In this document: positions 33,589-44,957 of the stretch, in pieces | How positions within the stretch are numbered: position 1 is the first letter of the stretch | Layout of the letters: every line of letters begins with the position of its first letter | NCBI GenBank assembly: GCA_003024785.1 | Contig: PUQB01000916.1 | Coordinates: forward strand, 1-64,000 | DNA length: 64,000 nt | Direction of reading: 5' to 3' | From: Selaginella tamariscina | Lineage: Eukaryota > Streptophyta > Lycopodiopsida > Selaginellales > Selaginellaceae | The notes under the pieces: model-generated | Databases searched by the model: none | The model's input: only the letters and a program-made list of their open reading frames with translations | What the model was told of the DNA's origin: nothing | Made by a program: the position numbers and the translations under genes

Positions 33589-33791
33589 TGTAAGGTAATT
33601 ACCATGTATATCTAGAAGTTCTAGAAGTTACTAAGAGATATTTATGGTCTGGCTAATCCTTGATAGGATAGTCCAAATATAACTAGAATATACCTTTTCC
33701 TTTGTATATATAAACCTGACCTTGAATACAAAGGATATCTTGAGTTTTCTGTCTTTTCGTAATTTACTGTGTTTGTCTCGGGGTTCTCACA
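33589..33791 (+). repeat. 5' LTR of Ty3 element 2
   Basis: TGTAAGGTAATTACCAT...CGGGGTTCTCACA. A TATA box (TATATATAAA) lies at about 33,705-33,714. It differs from the 3' LTR by about nine 1-2 bp gaps and very few substitutions. Confidence 0.9.
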
Positions 33792-33968
33792 CTGGTGGAG
33801 AAGTCGGCAATTTGTGAGAGAAGTTTCTTTTGATCTTCTTTTTTTTATCTCTTTTCAATCTTTCCTTTTTTTTTTTTCTTCTTCTTCTTTTCTTTGTTTT
33901 CTTTGTTCCTTTCATACGATTTTATGGAGCAACAACTTTTGGAACACTAATTCGCATCACACACCAGC

Positions 33969-34803
33969 ATGAACAGCTCCTTCAACACTTGCAGTTCAGT
34001 TCTAGCTCCTACTCCTCAATCAAACCCACGTGTCCGACCTCAACCTTTTCGAGGTGCGCCGGGTGCAGATGTTCACCATTGGTTAGCTCATTTCATCAAT
34101 ATTGCACATATCATGGGTGGACAGCTACACATTGCCTTCGCGAGTTTTCCAACTTGTCTTTAGATGTTGCTGCTCTCCAATGGTATAAAGTCGTCCACCA
34201 CCAACAGGTTTACTCACAAATGGCAATATTGGTTCCACCTTCAAGCGGAATTTAAATTGGCTTTTGGGAAGCAGAAGATTCTGACGATGCGTTTCAACAA
34301 CTTCATAGTTTGAGCAAGCACCAAATGAATCTGTCATGCAGTTGCTATAAAGTTTCGTGATCTCTTGATGCGGGGATCCACCATGTCCGAGCGTAGCAAT
34401 TAGGAATGTTATGGCCTGCTCTTCGACCAGATTCTTGTTGGTTATGTTCGAGCACTGGGACCTGTTACTTTGGAAGAGGCTTTCACTCGGGCACACGTTT
34501 TGAAGCGGCTCCAAGAGTACAATTACCCATTCCAGAGGCCATCACTCTTCCAACTTTCAATGCGCCTGCTGGTCCTGTGCCTATGGAGGTAGAAGCTGCT
34601 CGCATTAATGGTGCTGGTCGGGTGCTGGTCGTGGTCAAGGACAAGGACAACGACGATTGTCTTGTTGGGCTTGTGGTGTACTTGGTCACACTTACCAACA
34701 TTGTCGGCGGTTTCCCGATTGGTGACCACATCCAGGTTGGCGTCCAGTCAGAATCAACCGTTGCTGTTGTGGATGTTGCTCCTGTGAGGCGGGAAACGAG
34801 TAG
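33969..34803 (+). pseudogene. gag of Ty3 element 2 (frame-broken)
   Basis: Starts MNSSFNTCSS. Recognisable pieces across frames: RVRPQPFRGAPGADVHHWLA, FQQLHS, LRPDSC/CWACGVLGHTYQHC. The last is an intact CCHC knuckle with C-x2-C-x4-H-x4-C spacing at about 34,660-34,702. PMEVEAA precedes it, as in the sister elements. An in-frame stop follows the knuckle (FPD-W-stop), so the tail is damaged. The frame that holds the knuckle ends at TAG 34,801-34,803, immediately after the slippery heptamer. At least five frame changes occur. Confidence 0.7.
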
Positions 34804-34831
34804 TGTGTTGGGTAATGAAGGCACCTAACAC
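34791..34831 (+). promoter_or_regulatory. Predicted -1 frameshift signal at gag/pol of element 2
   Basis: GGGAAAC (34,791-34,797) is in the gag frame as G-GGA-AAC. A 7-nt spacer carries the TAG stop. A 9-bp stem follows, GTGTTGGGT (34,805-34,813) with ACCTAACAC (34,823-34,831), one G-U pair, 9-nt loop. The -1 frame reads on without a stop for more than 100 nt. Confidence 0.65.
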
Positions 34832-37800
34832 TTTTCCTTCATCTCTTAGTCCTTCTCTTTTCTTTCTTTTTCACCTCAAGCTTCGCGAACTCCTCATAAA
34901 GGGTTATCTCCATTTACACTACAGGTTTCATACATGGTACCCCTGTAACTATTCTTATTGATACAGGTTTCTAGTATTTCTTCGATTTCGCTAATGTGGT
35001 TACGTTGTGCTTTGACAACGGTGCCAACAAGGAAGCTTTACATGTGTTGTATGGCGATGGATGTACTCGAGCTGCTTCGTCTACACTTGCTCAAGTACCT
35101 TTGCAGTTTGGGACTTATGCAGACGAGTTGCAACTCCATGTATTCTCACACCAGATTTTTGATATTATTCTTGGGTGTACTTGGTTAGATGCATGTAAGG
35201 CAAGTTGTCAATTTGGGCCTCGACGGTTAATACTTCCAGGTCATTCACCTTTTCTTTTGGATAAACTCCCTCTCAAGCAATGTGGAGCAATTTTGTCAAG
35301 TGCCATCATGCATGAGCTAGATGTTTCAGCAATGGTGTCCTCAGTGTCAAGGAACTCTGGAAATGTACATGTGGCAACTGAACCAACTTCTTCTCAGCGA
35401 GAGTTTCAGGTACAACAATTATTGAAGAATATTCAGATCTTTTCTCTACAGATATCACCCCACTGCTAAGGTTCGAACACAACAACATTCGAACAGGGGA
35501 CGCTTTACCTTCTAAAGCTGCTGTTCGAAGGCGATCTCCAAAAGAATTGGCCATTATACGAAAATGTGTGTCAGAGTTGCTGGAGAAGAAGCTGGCTCGC
35601 CGTTCTTTCAGTCCATGGCATCAGAGCCCCATTTGGTGGATAAACCTGATGGATCTAAGCGGTTCACAGTGGATTACCGTCCCGTCAATGCTGTTACAGA
35701 ACCAGATAGCTATCCTTGCCGAACACACAGGATTTGTTAAATCAATTGGGTAAGAGTCATTGGTTTACTAAATTGGATCTTGCTTCAGGTTATTGGCAAA
35801 TTCCTATGGCTCCCGAAGACATTCCCAAAACAGCATTCCGAACTCCTTTTGGTTTATATGAGTTCCTTGTTATGCCTTTTGGTTTAGTATCTGCTCCTGC
35901 CACATTTCAGCGCATGATGGATGAAGTTTTTAATGATGAGTTTCTGGAGACAGTTGCAAAGTACTTGGATGACATTCTGGTTCATACTCAGGGATCTTGG
36001 GAAGATCATCTCAAGGAAGTAGCTCGTGTGTTTGATCGTTTACGGGAGTATGGGCTCAAGTTGAAGAAGCCTAAGTGTGTTTTTGGCACAGTTGAAACTA
36101 CGTATTTGGGGTACATGGTTTTCGTGAGGGGTTACGTGTGGATCCATCCAAGGTGGAGGCTGTGGCGAAATTTCCTCGTCCAACAGATGTACGGTCTTTA
36201 CGACGATTTCTTGGTAAGGTCACATATTTAGGACGTTTTATACCTCGTTTGGCTGATGTCAATGCTCCTTTGCGAGCTTTGTTGCATGAGGATGTTCCTT
36301 TTGTGTGGACTGACGATTGTGAAGATTCTTTTTGTAAGCTACGAAAGTATTTGACGTCCCCTCCGGTGCTTCATTATCCGGATTTTTCTCGTCCTTTTAT
36401 ATTACGAACGGATGCTTCTTCGTAGGTATTGGTGGAGTCCTAATGCAAACTGAGGTATGTAATGAGTCCGTTCGACATCCCATTGCATATGTGAGTAGGG
36501 CATTGCAAGGCCCTGAAAACAACTATTGTGCTTCAGATCTTGAGTGCTTAGCTGCAGTGTGGGCTTTTGAGCGTCTTTATGTATATCTCCATGGATCTCA
36601 TACGCTTTTGGAGTGTGATCATGCAGCTGTTTTTGCCTTACTGAAGAACAAGAAGTTGCTTGGACGATCTGCCAGATGGGCACTTCGGCTCCAAATGTAT
36701 GACTTTGAGGTCAAACATCGTCCCGGGATAGTATGGTGGATGCTGATGCTCTTTCTAGGGCTCCTTGTGCAGTTATGGCCAATCAATTGGATCTTACAAT
36801 TCCATCTCTTGCAGAGGTCTCAAGGGCTCAGGAAACAGATGCTTGGATTCAACCTATTCGTTTGGCACTAACCAATCCTTCTCAACCATCCAACTCTCAT
36901 TTTTCTTCATTTGTGGCACAATTTCGCATACATGACGGTGTGGTTTATTTTATTGGCACAGATGTTACAACTTCACTACGTTTGGCAATTCCAACCACTT
37001 TTGTTCCTAGGTATCTTGTAGCATATCATGATTCACCACTTTCTGGCGGACATTTTGGTTATCGAAGAACTTTGGACATCTTACAACGTTTTTTTACTGG
37101 CCGAATATGCGAAAGATGTGATCCAGTACGTACGAAGTTGTTCATTGTGTCAGACTCGGAACTCCTCACGATCAACTGGTGCTTTAGAGTTTATACAGGT
37201 GGAACGGCCATTTGAACTTGTTGCATGGGATTTAATTGGTCCTTTTCCACCTTCAGCTGCAGGCAACCGATATGTTGTGGTTTTAACAGATTATTTGACA
37301 CGTTGGGTGGAGGTTGGAGCTTTACCAGATGCCATGGCCCATAGTGTTGCTGATTTCTACTCACTCGGGTAATTTTGCGCCATTCATGTCCAGAACGGAT
37401 TTTATCAGATAATGGACCTGCCTTTATTGCTGAAGTTTTGAAGGTTTTGACTTCACGGATGGGAATTCAACAATCTTTCACATGTCCCTTTCATCCACAA
37501 ACAGATGGATTAGTCGAGCGTTTGAATCGGACTTTTAAAGGTATGATTTCTAAGTATGTAAATCCTACTCAGAATGATTGGGATTGGTATTTGCGATACT
37601 TAGAATTTGCATACAACACTGGCATTCAAAGTTCCATTGGCATGTCTCCATTCAAAGCATTGTATGGGCGAGACCCTCGAATGCCTCCAGAAGTTGGTTT
37701 GGCTTCTCACAAACCTAAGTATGCTGAAGCTCGATATTGGGCAACTTACTTAGATCGAGCTCTTCCTTTATTGTATGCTACCTCAGCAGAACATTTAGGT

Positions 37801-38069
37801 CGGGCACAAATTCAACAACAACAGGATTATAATTCTCGTCATCGGCCACCTCCTCAGTTTGCTATTGGTGACCTTGTTCTTGTACATTTTCCGGAACTTC
37901 ATCAAAAAGGACTCACTCCAGGTTTCTTACGGAAATGGCTCGGTCCTTATAAGATTCTTCGTCAAGTTGGCCCTCAAGTTTACCATGTGCAAGATGTTGA
38001 GTCTCGAGAAGCACCTTTGGTTGCTCACGTTTTACGACTGAAGAAGTTTTTCTTACGAGGGGGGGATAA
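34798..38069 (+). pseudogene. pol of Ty3 element 2 (frame-broken)
   Basis: Protease motif IDTG at about 34,957 followed by DIILGCTWLDA. RT: SHWFTKLDLASGYWQIPM, FGLYEFLVMPFGL and YLDDILVHT (Y-x-D-D). RNase H: FILRTDAS and ASDLECLAAVWAFERLY. Integrase: GGHFGYRRTL with the Cys pair CSLCQTRN, WDLIGPFPPSAAG, LSDNGPAF, GLVERLNRTFKGM. GPY/F: KWLGPYKILRQVGPQVYHV. The last ORF (37,375-38,079) joins integrase core and GPY/F in one frame; elsewhere frames change about ten times. No chromodomain is present after GPY/F. All catalytic residues seen are standard, so decay is by indels rather than active-site changes. Confidence 0.85.
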
Positions 38070-38273
38070 TGTAAGGTAATTACCATGGTATATTCTAGAA
38101 GTTTCTAGAAGTTACTAGAGATATTTATGGTCTGGCTAAATCCTTGATAGGATAGTCCAAATATAAAGAATATACCTTTTCCTTTGTATATATAAACCTG
38201 ACCTTGAATACAAAGGATATCTGAGTTTTGTCTTTTCGTATATTTACTGGTGTTGTGTCTCGGGGTTCTCACA
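38070..38273 (+). repeat. 3' LTR of Ty3 element 2
   Basis: Same ends as the 5' LTR (TGTAAGGTAATTACCAT...GGGGTTCTCACA). Preceded by the polypurine tract. Followed by ATAT and then the AT-rich repeat. Confidence 0.9.
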
Positions 38274-38290
38274 ATATATATATTAAACTG

Positions 38291-38326
<36 letters not shown>

Positions 38327-39300
38327 TTTTGAATTGTGATTTGATCACACTACGTCTCCTTAACCTTAATATTAAATAAATACTTAAAGAACTCTATTTT
38401 TAAATACGTTTATTAAAATGTGAAATGCCATTGGTACTAGTAAATGCTGTTTAATAGTTTTTAACTTTAATATATTGAACTTTGACATTTTAATTTAAGT
38501 TTAATCTTTTATAGACAGTAGTAACTCAATATATATATATATATATATTATAATTGTTTGCGCATAAGTGGGAAACTTAAGACATATCTTAATTGAATTG
38601 ATTAAAATTTTACTTTAATTTCATTTAAGAGATAATAATAGCTAGCAAAATTTAAAACATATTAATAATATTTTACGTTTAAGACGATGACATACTAAAT
38701 TTTATGTGACACGTGCTGTATACTTATTTAAATAATATATCAGAATTTGCCTTATACATATCTATACTTCTAGTAGATACTACTGCAGATTTGTATACTA
38801 TACTGATATATACTACATATATATATAATATATTAGTTTATGGACATATTTTAAGAGATAATACATTTAGAAACGTATCATATAAATTATTTTTAATTTA
38901 ATATTTTATATTAATAATAATTGTGCTATCATCCTAGTATTACGTTTGATTAGAAATAAATAATAATAACAATAGCATAGACACGATGCTTAATATATTT
39001 ATAAACTGGATAATATATATAACACTTTTGTGTGTGTGTGTGTGTGTCTCTCTCTATATATGTGTGTGGGTGTGTGTGTGTGTGCTTGTATATACAGGCA
39101 CATACACGTTCTTGTTCAATAAATTTATAATAGTGATCTTGATTTAATGAAAGTGTCTATTTCTTTACGATGAGTCATATGTTCGGCGGTATAAATAATA
39201 TAATTTATATAACATAAGTATGCACACACACACATGCGTGTTTACAAAACCTCGTACCGTTTTAACTTGATATAAATAACAAGCAGTTTGTAACTGTTGC
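38274..39300 (+). repeat. AT-rich dispersed repeat, copy B, right part
   Basis: Resumes the family with (AT)n (38,293-38,322), GTGATTTGATCACACTACG, GTGAAATGCCATTGGTACTA and AGAATTTGCCTTATACATAT, parallel to copy A after about 2,650 and copy C after about 30,540. Confidence 0.6.
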
Positions 39301-40064
39301 TTAACAAACCAAATACAGAGATAAAGTTAATATATATATATTGACATATATTTTGAAAATGTTAATCACATTAGTTTTAAAAATGCTATATTAAGAGAGT
39401 TCTGTAGTAGAGCAACTTTAATAAGTAATGATTGAATGATTTTAGTTTTCATAATATTATGAATTATAAAGTATTTCTATTGTCCATTTAATATCCAACA
39501 TTTATGTAAAATTAAAATAAAAATTAAAACTTTAAATGTCACGTAAATCACGATACTTATCCAGATGCATACATAAACACGAATTACGTGAACCCTAAAC
39601 TTTGTTTAAAGCTTCCTAATCTTTCGAAAAAGTTGTCGTTAGCTATCACTTTGATAAACTAAAAGTAGTTCCAGTTTTTTCTGACTTACAAGAATGATCA
39701 TCATTTGTTTCTAAAGATAATATATACATACACACATATATGTGTGTGTGTGTGTGTTCATAATATTTCAATATATATTTATATTTTCATTTGTTGTACA
39801 TGTGTTCTGCAAATTCCATCACTTTGTAATAGACTGCAATAGAATAAATACAATCTTCAAATAAAGTTGTAAATTCAGTCCGAACAATGTCTTTTGAGCA
39901 TCCACTAGAACCATCTGCGATCGGCGTGGAACCAGTTCGATGTCCTCCACCGGAGCCCTCATTCTTCATGTTAATTCTCTCTCTCACACACACATACACA
40001 CACTGGAACAGTTGTTATATATATATTAACATTGATTGAGATTAGTGATTCTAATGTTTCAAAT
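39301..40064. other. Spacer, no gene identified
   Basis: AT-rich, with a (TG)n tract near 39,741. A minus-strand open frame at 39,787-39,999 (ERINMKNEGSGGGHRTGSTP) looks more coding-like in composition than its surroundings, but it has no recognisable domain or support. Confidence 0.35.
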
Positions 40065-40945
40065 GGGTCATCTCACGATTGGGTGTTCAAGTTTTCATGT
40101 TACAGTCAGCTTGTTTTAGTCCCAGGTCTTGGCTTGGGTGGTATATTTAATAATATGTAATAGTTAATTAAAATATTTAATAAAAGATAAAGTTACTTAT
40201 CTATGCCAGGTTTGCACATGCAGTTACAATTTGGGCATTTGCAGTAAGAATGTTTTTGGCAATGGAGTCTGCCTTGTTGAGCTATAGCAAGTCTAGCTTT
40301 CTTCTTTTGGTGCCACTGCTCCAATATAAATACTTATGTAGGCTTCGTCTATTGTGTGCTAGTCTAAAGGAAATCCAATTCACCTTTTGTTCTTACACTT
40401 TGTAGTAAAACCTACAAAATGAATCAGAAACTTCTTTAAGTTTTCTTAATCACCTAATTGACTTTCACTGCAAGCTCTTCAAATTCAACTCTTCTCTTTT
40501 TATTTGGAACCTGAGAGAACTTCTTTACTTGATTAGCAATACAAACATTGAAAATCTCAATAACCCATTCATCCTTCATCATCTTTGGCTCTGCTTTCTA
40601 TAATTCCACTGGTGTGAACCCATAATGTTTCTCCCAATCTTCATCAGTAGCACACCAATATGGACGTGCTCTTTTCACATAAGAAATATCAAGATTATCA
40701 AGATTTGGAGGGCTTTTCTTAAAAGAAATTGTAAAAAGATTTAATACACCAAGGACACTATTAGAATATGAAGATCTTATAGTCATTTACAACTAAATTT
40801 AAAATAGAATACCTCCATCACAAGAAAAATGATATTGATTATATTAAACATATTATTAATTACATATTAAATAAATTATTAAATATATCCAAGCGTCTTG
40901 CAAGCTCTAGTTCCAACTCTTAGTCACCCAATCATGAGATAACCC
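40065..40945 (-). mobile_element. 881-bp element with terminal inverted repeats and a coding fragment
   Basis: The ends are GGGTCATCTCACGATTGGGTG (left, 40,065-40,085, 21 bp; two C/T differences) and its inverse CACCCAATCATGAGATAACCC (40,925-40,945). Weaker inverted similarity continues for about 100 bp inward. Inside, on the minus strand, are a stretch reading DISYVKRARPYWCATDEDWE, KHYGFTPVEL, a stop, then KAEPKMMKDEWVIEIFNVCI (40,470-40,786), and a Cys-rich stretch HCQKHSYCKCPNCNCMC (40,200-40,320). I do not recognise this protein. It could be transposase remnant or a captured host gene. No clear target duplication. Confidence 0.5.
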
Positions 40946-42309
40946 AAACACATTATTTTTTCAAGTTCATTAATTATATAAATAAAAGCATATTTATATA
41001 GTAATTGTCTTTTGTATTTTTCTAAACAATATTTATTTCATGATGAAATAATTTTAAAGTAAAGAAAAAAACTACTAAAAATGGTAAGTTGACACACACA
41101 CAGGCTTAGGATAGCTCAGTAGCTTAGTTAGAAATATAACTAATAGTGTTATATGCTTTAACCATGTTTAGTAGCAATTGTGGCTCTTGTGGGACAATTG
41201 GTGATCTCTCTGATCAAGATTACTTCAATAGGATTCGATCCGCTCTTGATAATGCTATTCCACGTAGGGTTCCTAGCTCATCCTCATTAACTGCGTGATG
41301 CAGCACTAATAACAACGACATTTAAAAGCTGTGATGATGTTCAAGACGCATGGGGTATTCTACTCCTTGGTGGTCAACATATTTTTAATAATATAACAAA
41401 TATATTTATATATTTCAAAAATGTCATTTCATATGAGAAATAATGTGATATAAATCAGAAACTTCATATTTTCAACTTAATAAGTTTATTGAACATGTGT
41501 TATTAATAGTAACATTAAACTTTGTTTATACAGAAGTTACAAGGAACAATATAGACTTATTTGTGTCATAAACTAAATGTTTTAAATTGACATGTAATCT
41601 TATTCATGGAAATGATTTGCTATGGGGATTACATGTAAAGCTTTTTTAATTTAGGGTTTTTAGTGTCACTTACATAGATATGAATTCATGCACATAGATC
41701 CGGCTTATTCATGTGCTTAGATCTAGTTGATTCATAGATATGAGAGCAGACAAGTGGTTACAGAGGTGTTAAAGATGAAAATCTTATTTCCCAAATCAAA
41801 AATAAAAAAGGTAAAGGATGGTGGAGTCAATCTCAATTTCTTTTACTATTTAAATGGTAGAGTTTAAACAAAATTTGTCCCTCTTCATATTTGAATTACA
41901 CTAATAGTGTTAGTCATCAAGTAATCTTGTTGTTTTAATTAAAGAGCAAAGTTGGCACCATGTTAGCATTCATGCCTATCAAAACTCATTTTAAAAAATA
42001 ACCATGTCAAAAACAAAATTATGTAAGAAATTCTAATCTTCAATTTTTAAAAATACAAGTCTAAAAACAATTGAACTTTTAATGTACTTATTCACATATT
42101 CTAGAAATCTTTAGAGTATTTTTTTTTAATGTTTTTAGGGATTGTTGGTGAAACACGAGATAAGGTAAAAGATGGAGGATTGCCGTACAACATGTCCCAC
42201 TCATACAACAAAAAGGTAATTTATAATATATAAAATTAAACACTAAATTTAAATTATTCCAAGTAGGCCTATTTAGTTTAAACAACATATTTAGAAATAT
42301 ATATTATAT

Positions 42310-42340
<31 letters not shown>

Positions 42341-44957
42341 TCAATGCAGTTAAGTTTTTTAATCCTAAAGCATATAATATAACTTCTCTATATAAATTCA
42401 AGTAGAGAAGTGGTTAGGACAATTGTGTGAAAAAATCAATGTAGATAGGACTTTGATAGATGTCACAAAATACAAGATTTATCATTGGATTTATGGTTCG
42501 ATTTGAAAAGGGAAAGAGCACAGGGAAACACGGGCTTCAAGTATGGTGGGACATATTTCCAAATAAGTGTCATAAAATATAATTTAAATATAATCTAAAA
42601 ATATATTTGTTATTATGTTAAATATTTACAAATTTAATGAAATTATGACAATCTATTTAATTATTCTTGTTAATATTGTTTTATGCAAACATGGATTTAA
42701 GAAGCAAAATGATATCAAAAGTGCAAAAGGGAATAGTTTGTTATTTAAAATTGTTAATGCATATATGATGATATCTAGTAATGGTGCAAATCGTGAAAAT
42801 ATGAATTGAGGACTAATATTGTAGTGTGGAATGCAAAATCTAAAAGACTAGCTTGTATTGTTTCTTAAGTGAAAATATGAACTTTTATTTTTAATTTTAC
42901 TAGTTCAAAAACTGGCATAAATTATAATACTTGAGTATAACGTTCGGTAAAATAAAAAAATACTAGTTCCTAAAACTATATAACTCAATCTAAATTTTAT
43001 GCCATGTTGATTACCATCTTAACATATGAGAGTGCAATGACAGATTCCCAAAGCAACAATATTCAAGCAAATTCAAAGTGCATGTAGTAGCATGGGTTTA
43101 TAAACATTAGCAAGCTGATGCAATCAAGATGTGAAGACATGCAACTTTAAAAATTCATGGGTGTTAAATGAGAATTGTCCGATACACAAAACCTTCAAGC
43201 AATGGCATGGTACGAAAGCATCATGGTTTTTTCATTCCTAACTCATTGGTGCAACTTTTGAAGAAACAACTTGTATATTCTCTCGTCACCAATTTATCTA
43301 CATCTTCATCAAAACGAAGAGTTTTCTAATGAAGAAGAGGACGACAACATACCCCATGTACAGGTGGTAGAGATATCTGATGATAAAGAAGAGGAGAAGC
43401 ATGTGGTTACACTAATGAGGATGACAAACTATTTACAATTGTAAGAGAGATGTTTATTCACTTAAATGAGGCAGCTAATAGGCACTAGGATGCATGCATC
43501 TACCTGAATTGGCTTCGAGATAATATGTTTAAAGAAGAGACTACATACACAGTTTTATCTTAAATAAGAAACCACATGCAACTAAAGAATCAAAACAAGG
43601 TCTCTCATCTCGCTCATACAATGTTAGGGATGCATGAGTTTCTAAATATGTTTGTTGAATCTAGCCTTGAAAATTACATATGTACATACTCATTTTCTAG
43701 AATTAATGAAGTCTTCAAGTTTCTGTCACTTCTCGTAAAAATAATGGTAAAAAGCAATTATTGCTTCTCATAAAACTAATGATCAACAAGATGTTTCTAA
43801 TGCTTCTTTATAAAAAAAATCACCAATAAATTAATCAACATGTTTATTAAGTATTTAAATTGGTCACCATTTATGGTAGTTGGTGATTGACTCTATGTAT
43901 GTATTAAAGAAGATGACATCAACTCTGCTATTAAACAAAATAAACTAATGAGTATCAAACACACTTATGACCAACACTACTTGCATAATTCAACATAGTA
44001 ACCAACTCTACTCTTGCATGCTAGCCCAAAGTTCTTAAACAAAACAACATAGTAACATGAGTAATGGGTGATCAATATTACGCGCATCACCAACTCCATA
44101 ATTAAATAACAATTAAGCCTCTTATGTGGAAGGAAGTCAAGAATTGCACATTATTATGAAGTGCGAATTATCATGAAATGCATGCAATGTTACGTTCTAG
44201 ACACTTGACACTATTATTATATGGTCACATTCATATTGCATAATGAGAAAAGACTTTGCATAACATTAAGGCATCACGATTAACCAATACAGCATAATAT
44301 TGACTCAATCTTTCCATTATATATATGAAATGATATAATCATGTTAACGATCATCACATGACAATGATTCAAATCGCTTATAATGTAATTAAATTATCAA
44401 TCCCACTTATACCCAAAATGAATGTGCATGTGATATCAATTTGGCATGAAATATTTAATCACAATTCATTATGCATTTCCCATCACTTTATTTAAATATA
44501 TTTTAGTTTATGACATAAATAGGTTCTACATTATTTTTAGTATGAGTTAGGTGTGTCCTATACATAACAAAAACAATCAGAAAGACATAATGTTTGATTT
44601 TGTAATTTAAATTGTTTAATATTGTAGAAATTCTAAGATATTCACAATAAATATATAAAAGATACATATAAGGTTTGTTTTAAAACTTATACATGCAAAG
44701 AAAAAATTAAATTTTTTTTTACCATATTTAAGTTATCTTGATTATAGAATTTATCCTATTACATACATTCTTTAGTCGATGGTAGTTGTTACGACCCCTC
44801 GTATTTGAGTTCTTTAATAAAGCTTCCATGAATGTAGTTTAGTTTGGGTAAATACGACTAGAATCACAGTTTATCCATGGGATATCTACTTAAGAGGTTA
44901 TAATGATGTATGTTCATAGACTTTGTACATTAATGATATGTTATTGATGTTATTGAT
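40946..44957. other. Long AT-rich region with weak old coding traces
   Basis: No gene could be supported. Slightly GC-richer pieces at 41,160-41,350, 42,140-42,215, 42,410-42,560 and 43,290-43,700 have the look of old transposon coding sequence (for example WFDLKRERAQGNTGFKYGGT near 42,495 after a stop), but frames are short and no domain is identifiable. A TA-rich palindromic tract lies at 42,300-42,342. Confidence 0.4.

Larger units (their letters stand above)
33589..38273 (+). mobile_element. Ty3/gypsy LTR retrotransposon 2 (complete but frame-broken)
   Basis: Two LTRs of 203 and 204 bp (33,589-33,791 and 38,070-38,273) flank gag and pol on the plus strand. The flanks are ATAT on both sides, a possible 4-bp target duplication. 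Primer site TGGTGGAGAAG follows the 5' LTR by one base, and a purine tract GAGGGGGGGATAA precedes the 3' LTR. The element interrupts copy B of the AT-rich repeat. At about 4.7 kb it is the same size and layout as element 1 and shares the TGTAAG LTR start. Many one-base frame changes stop it from coding a full polyprotein. Confidence 0.9.
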
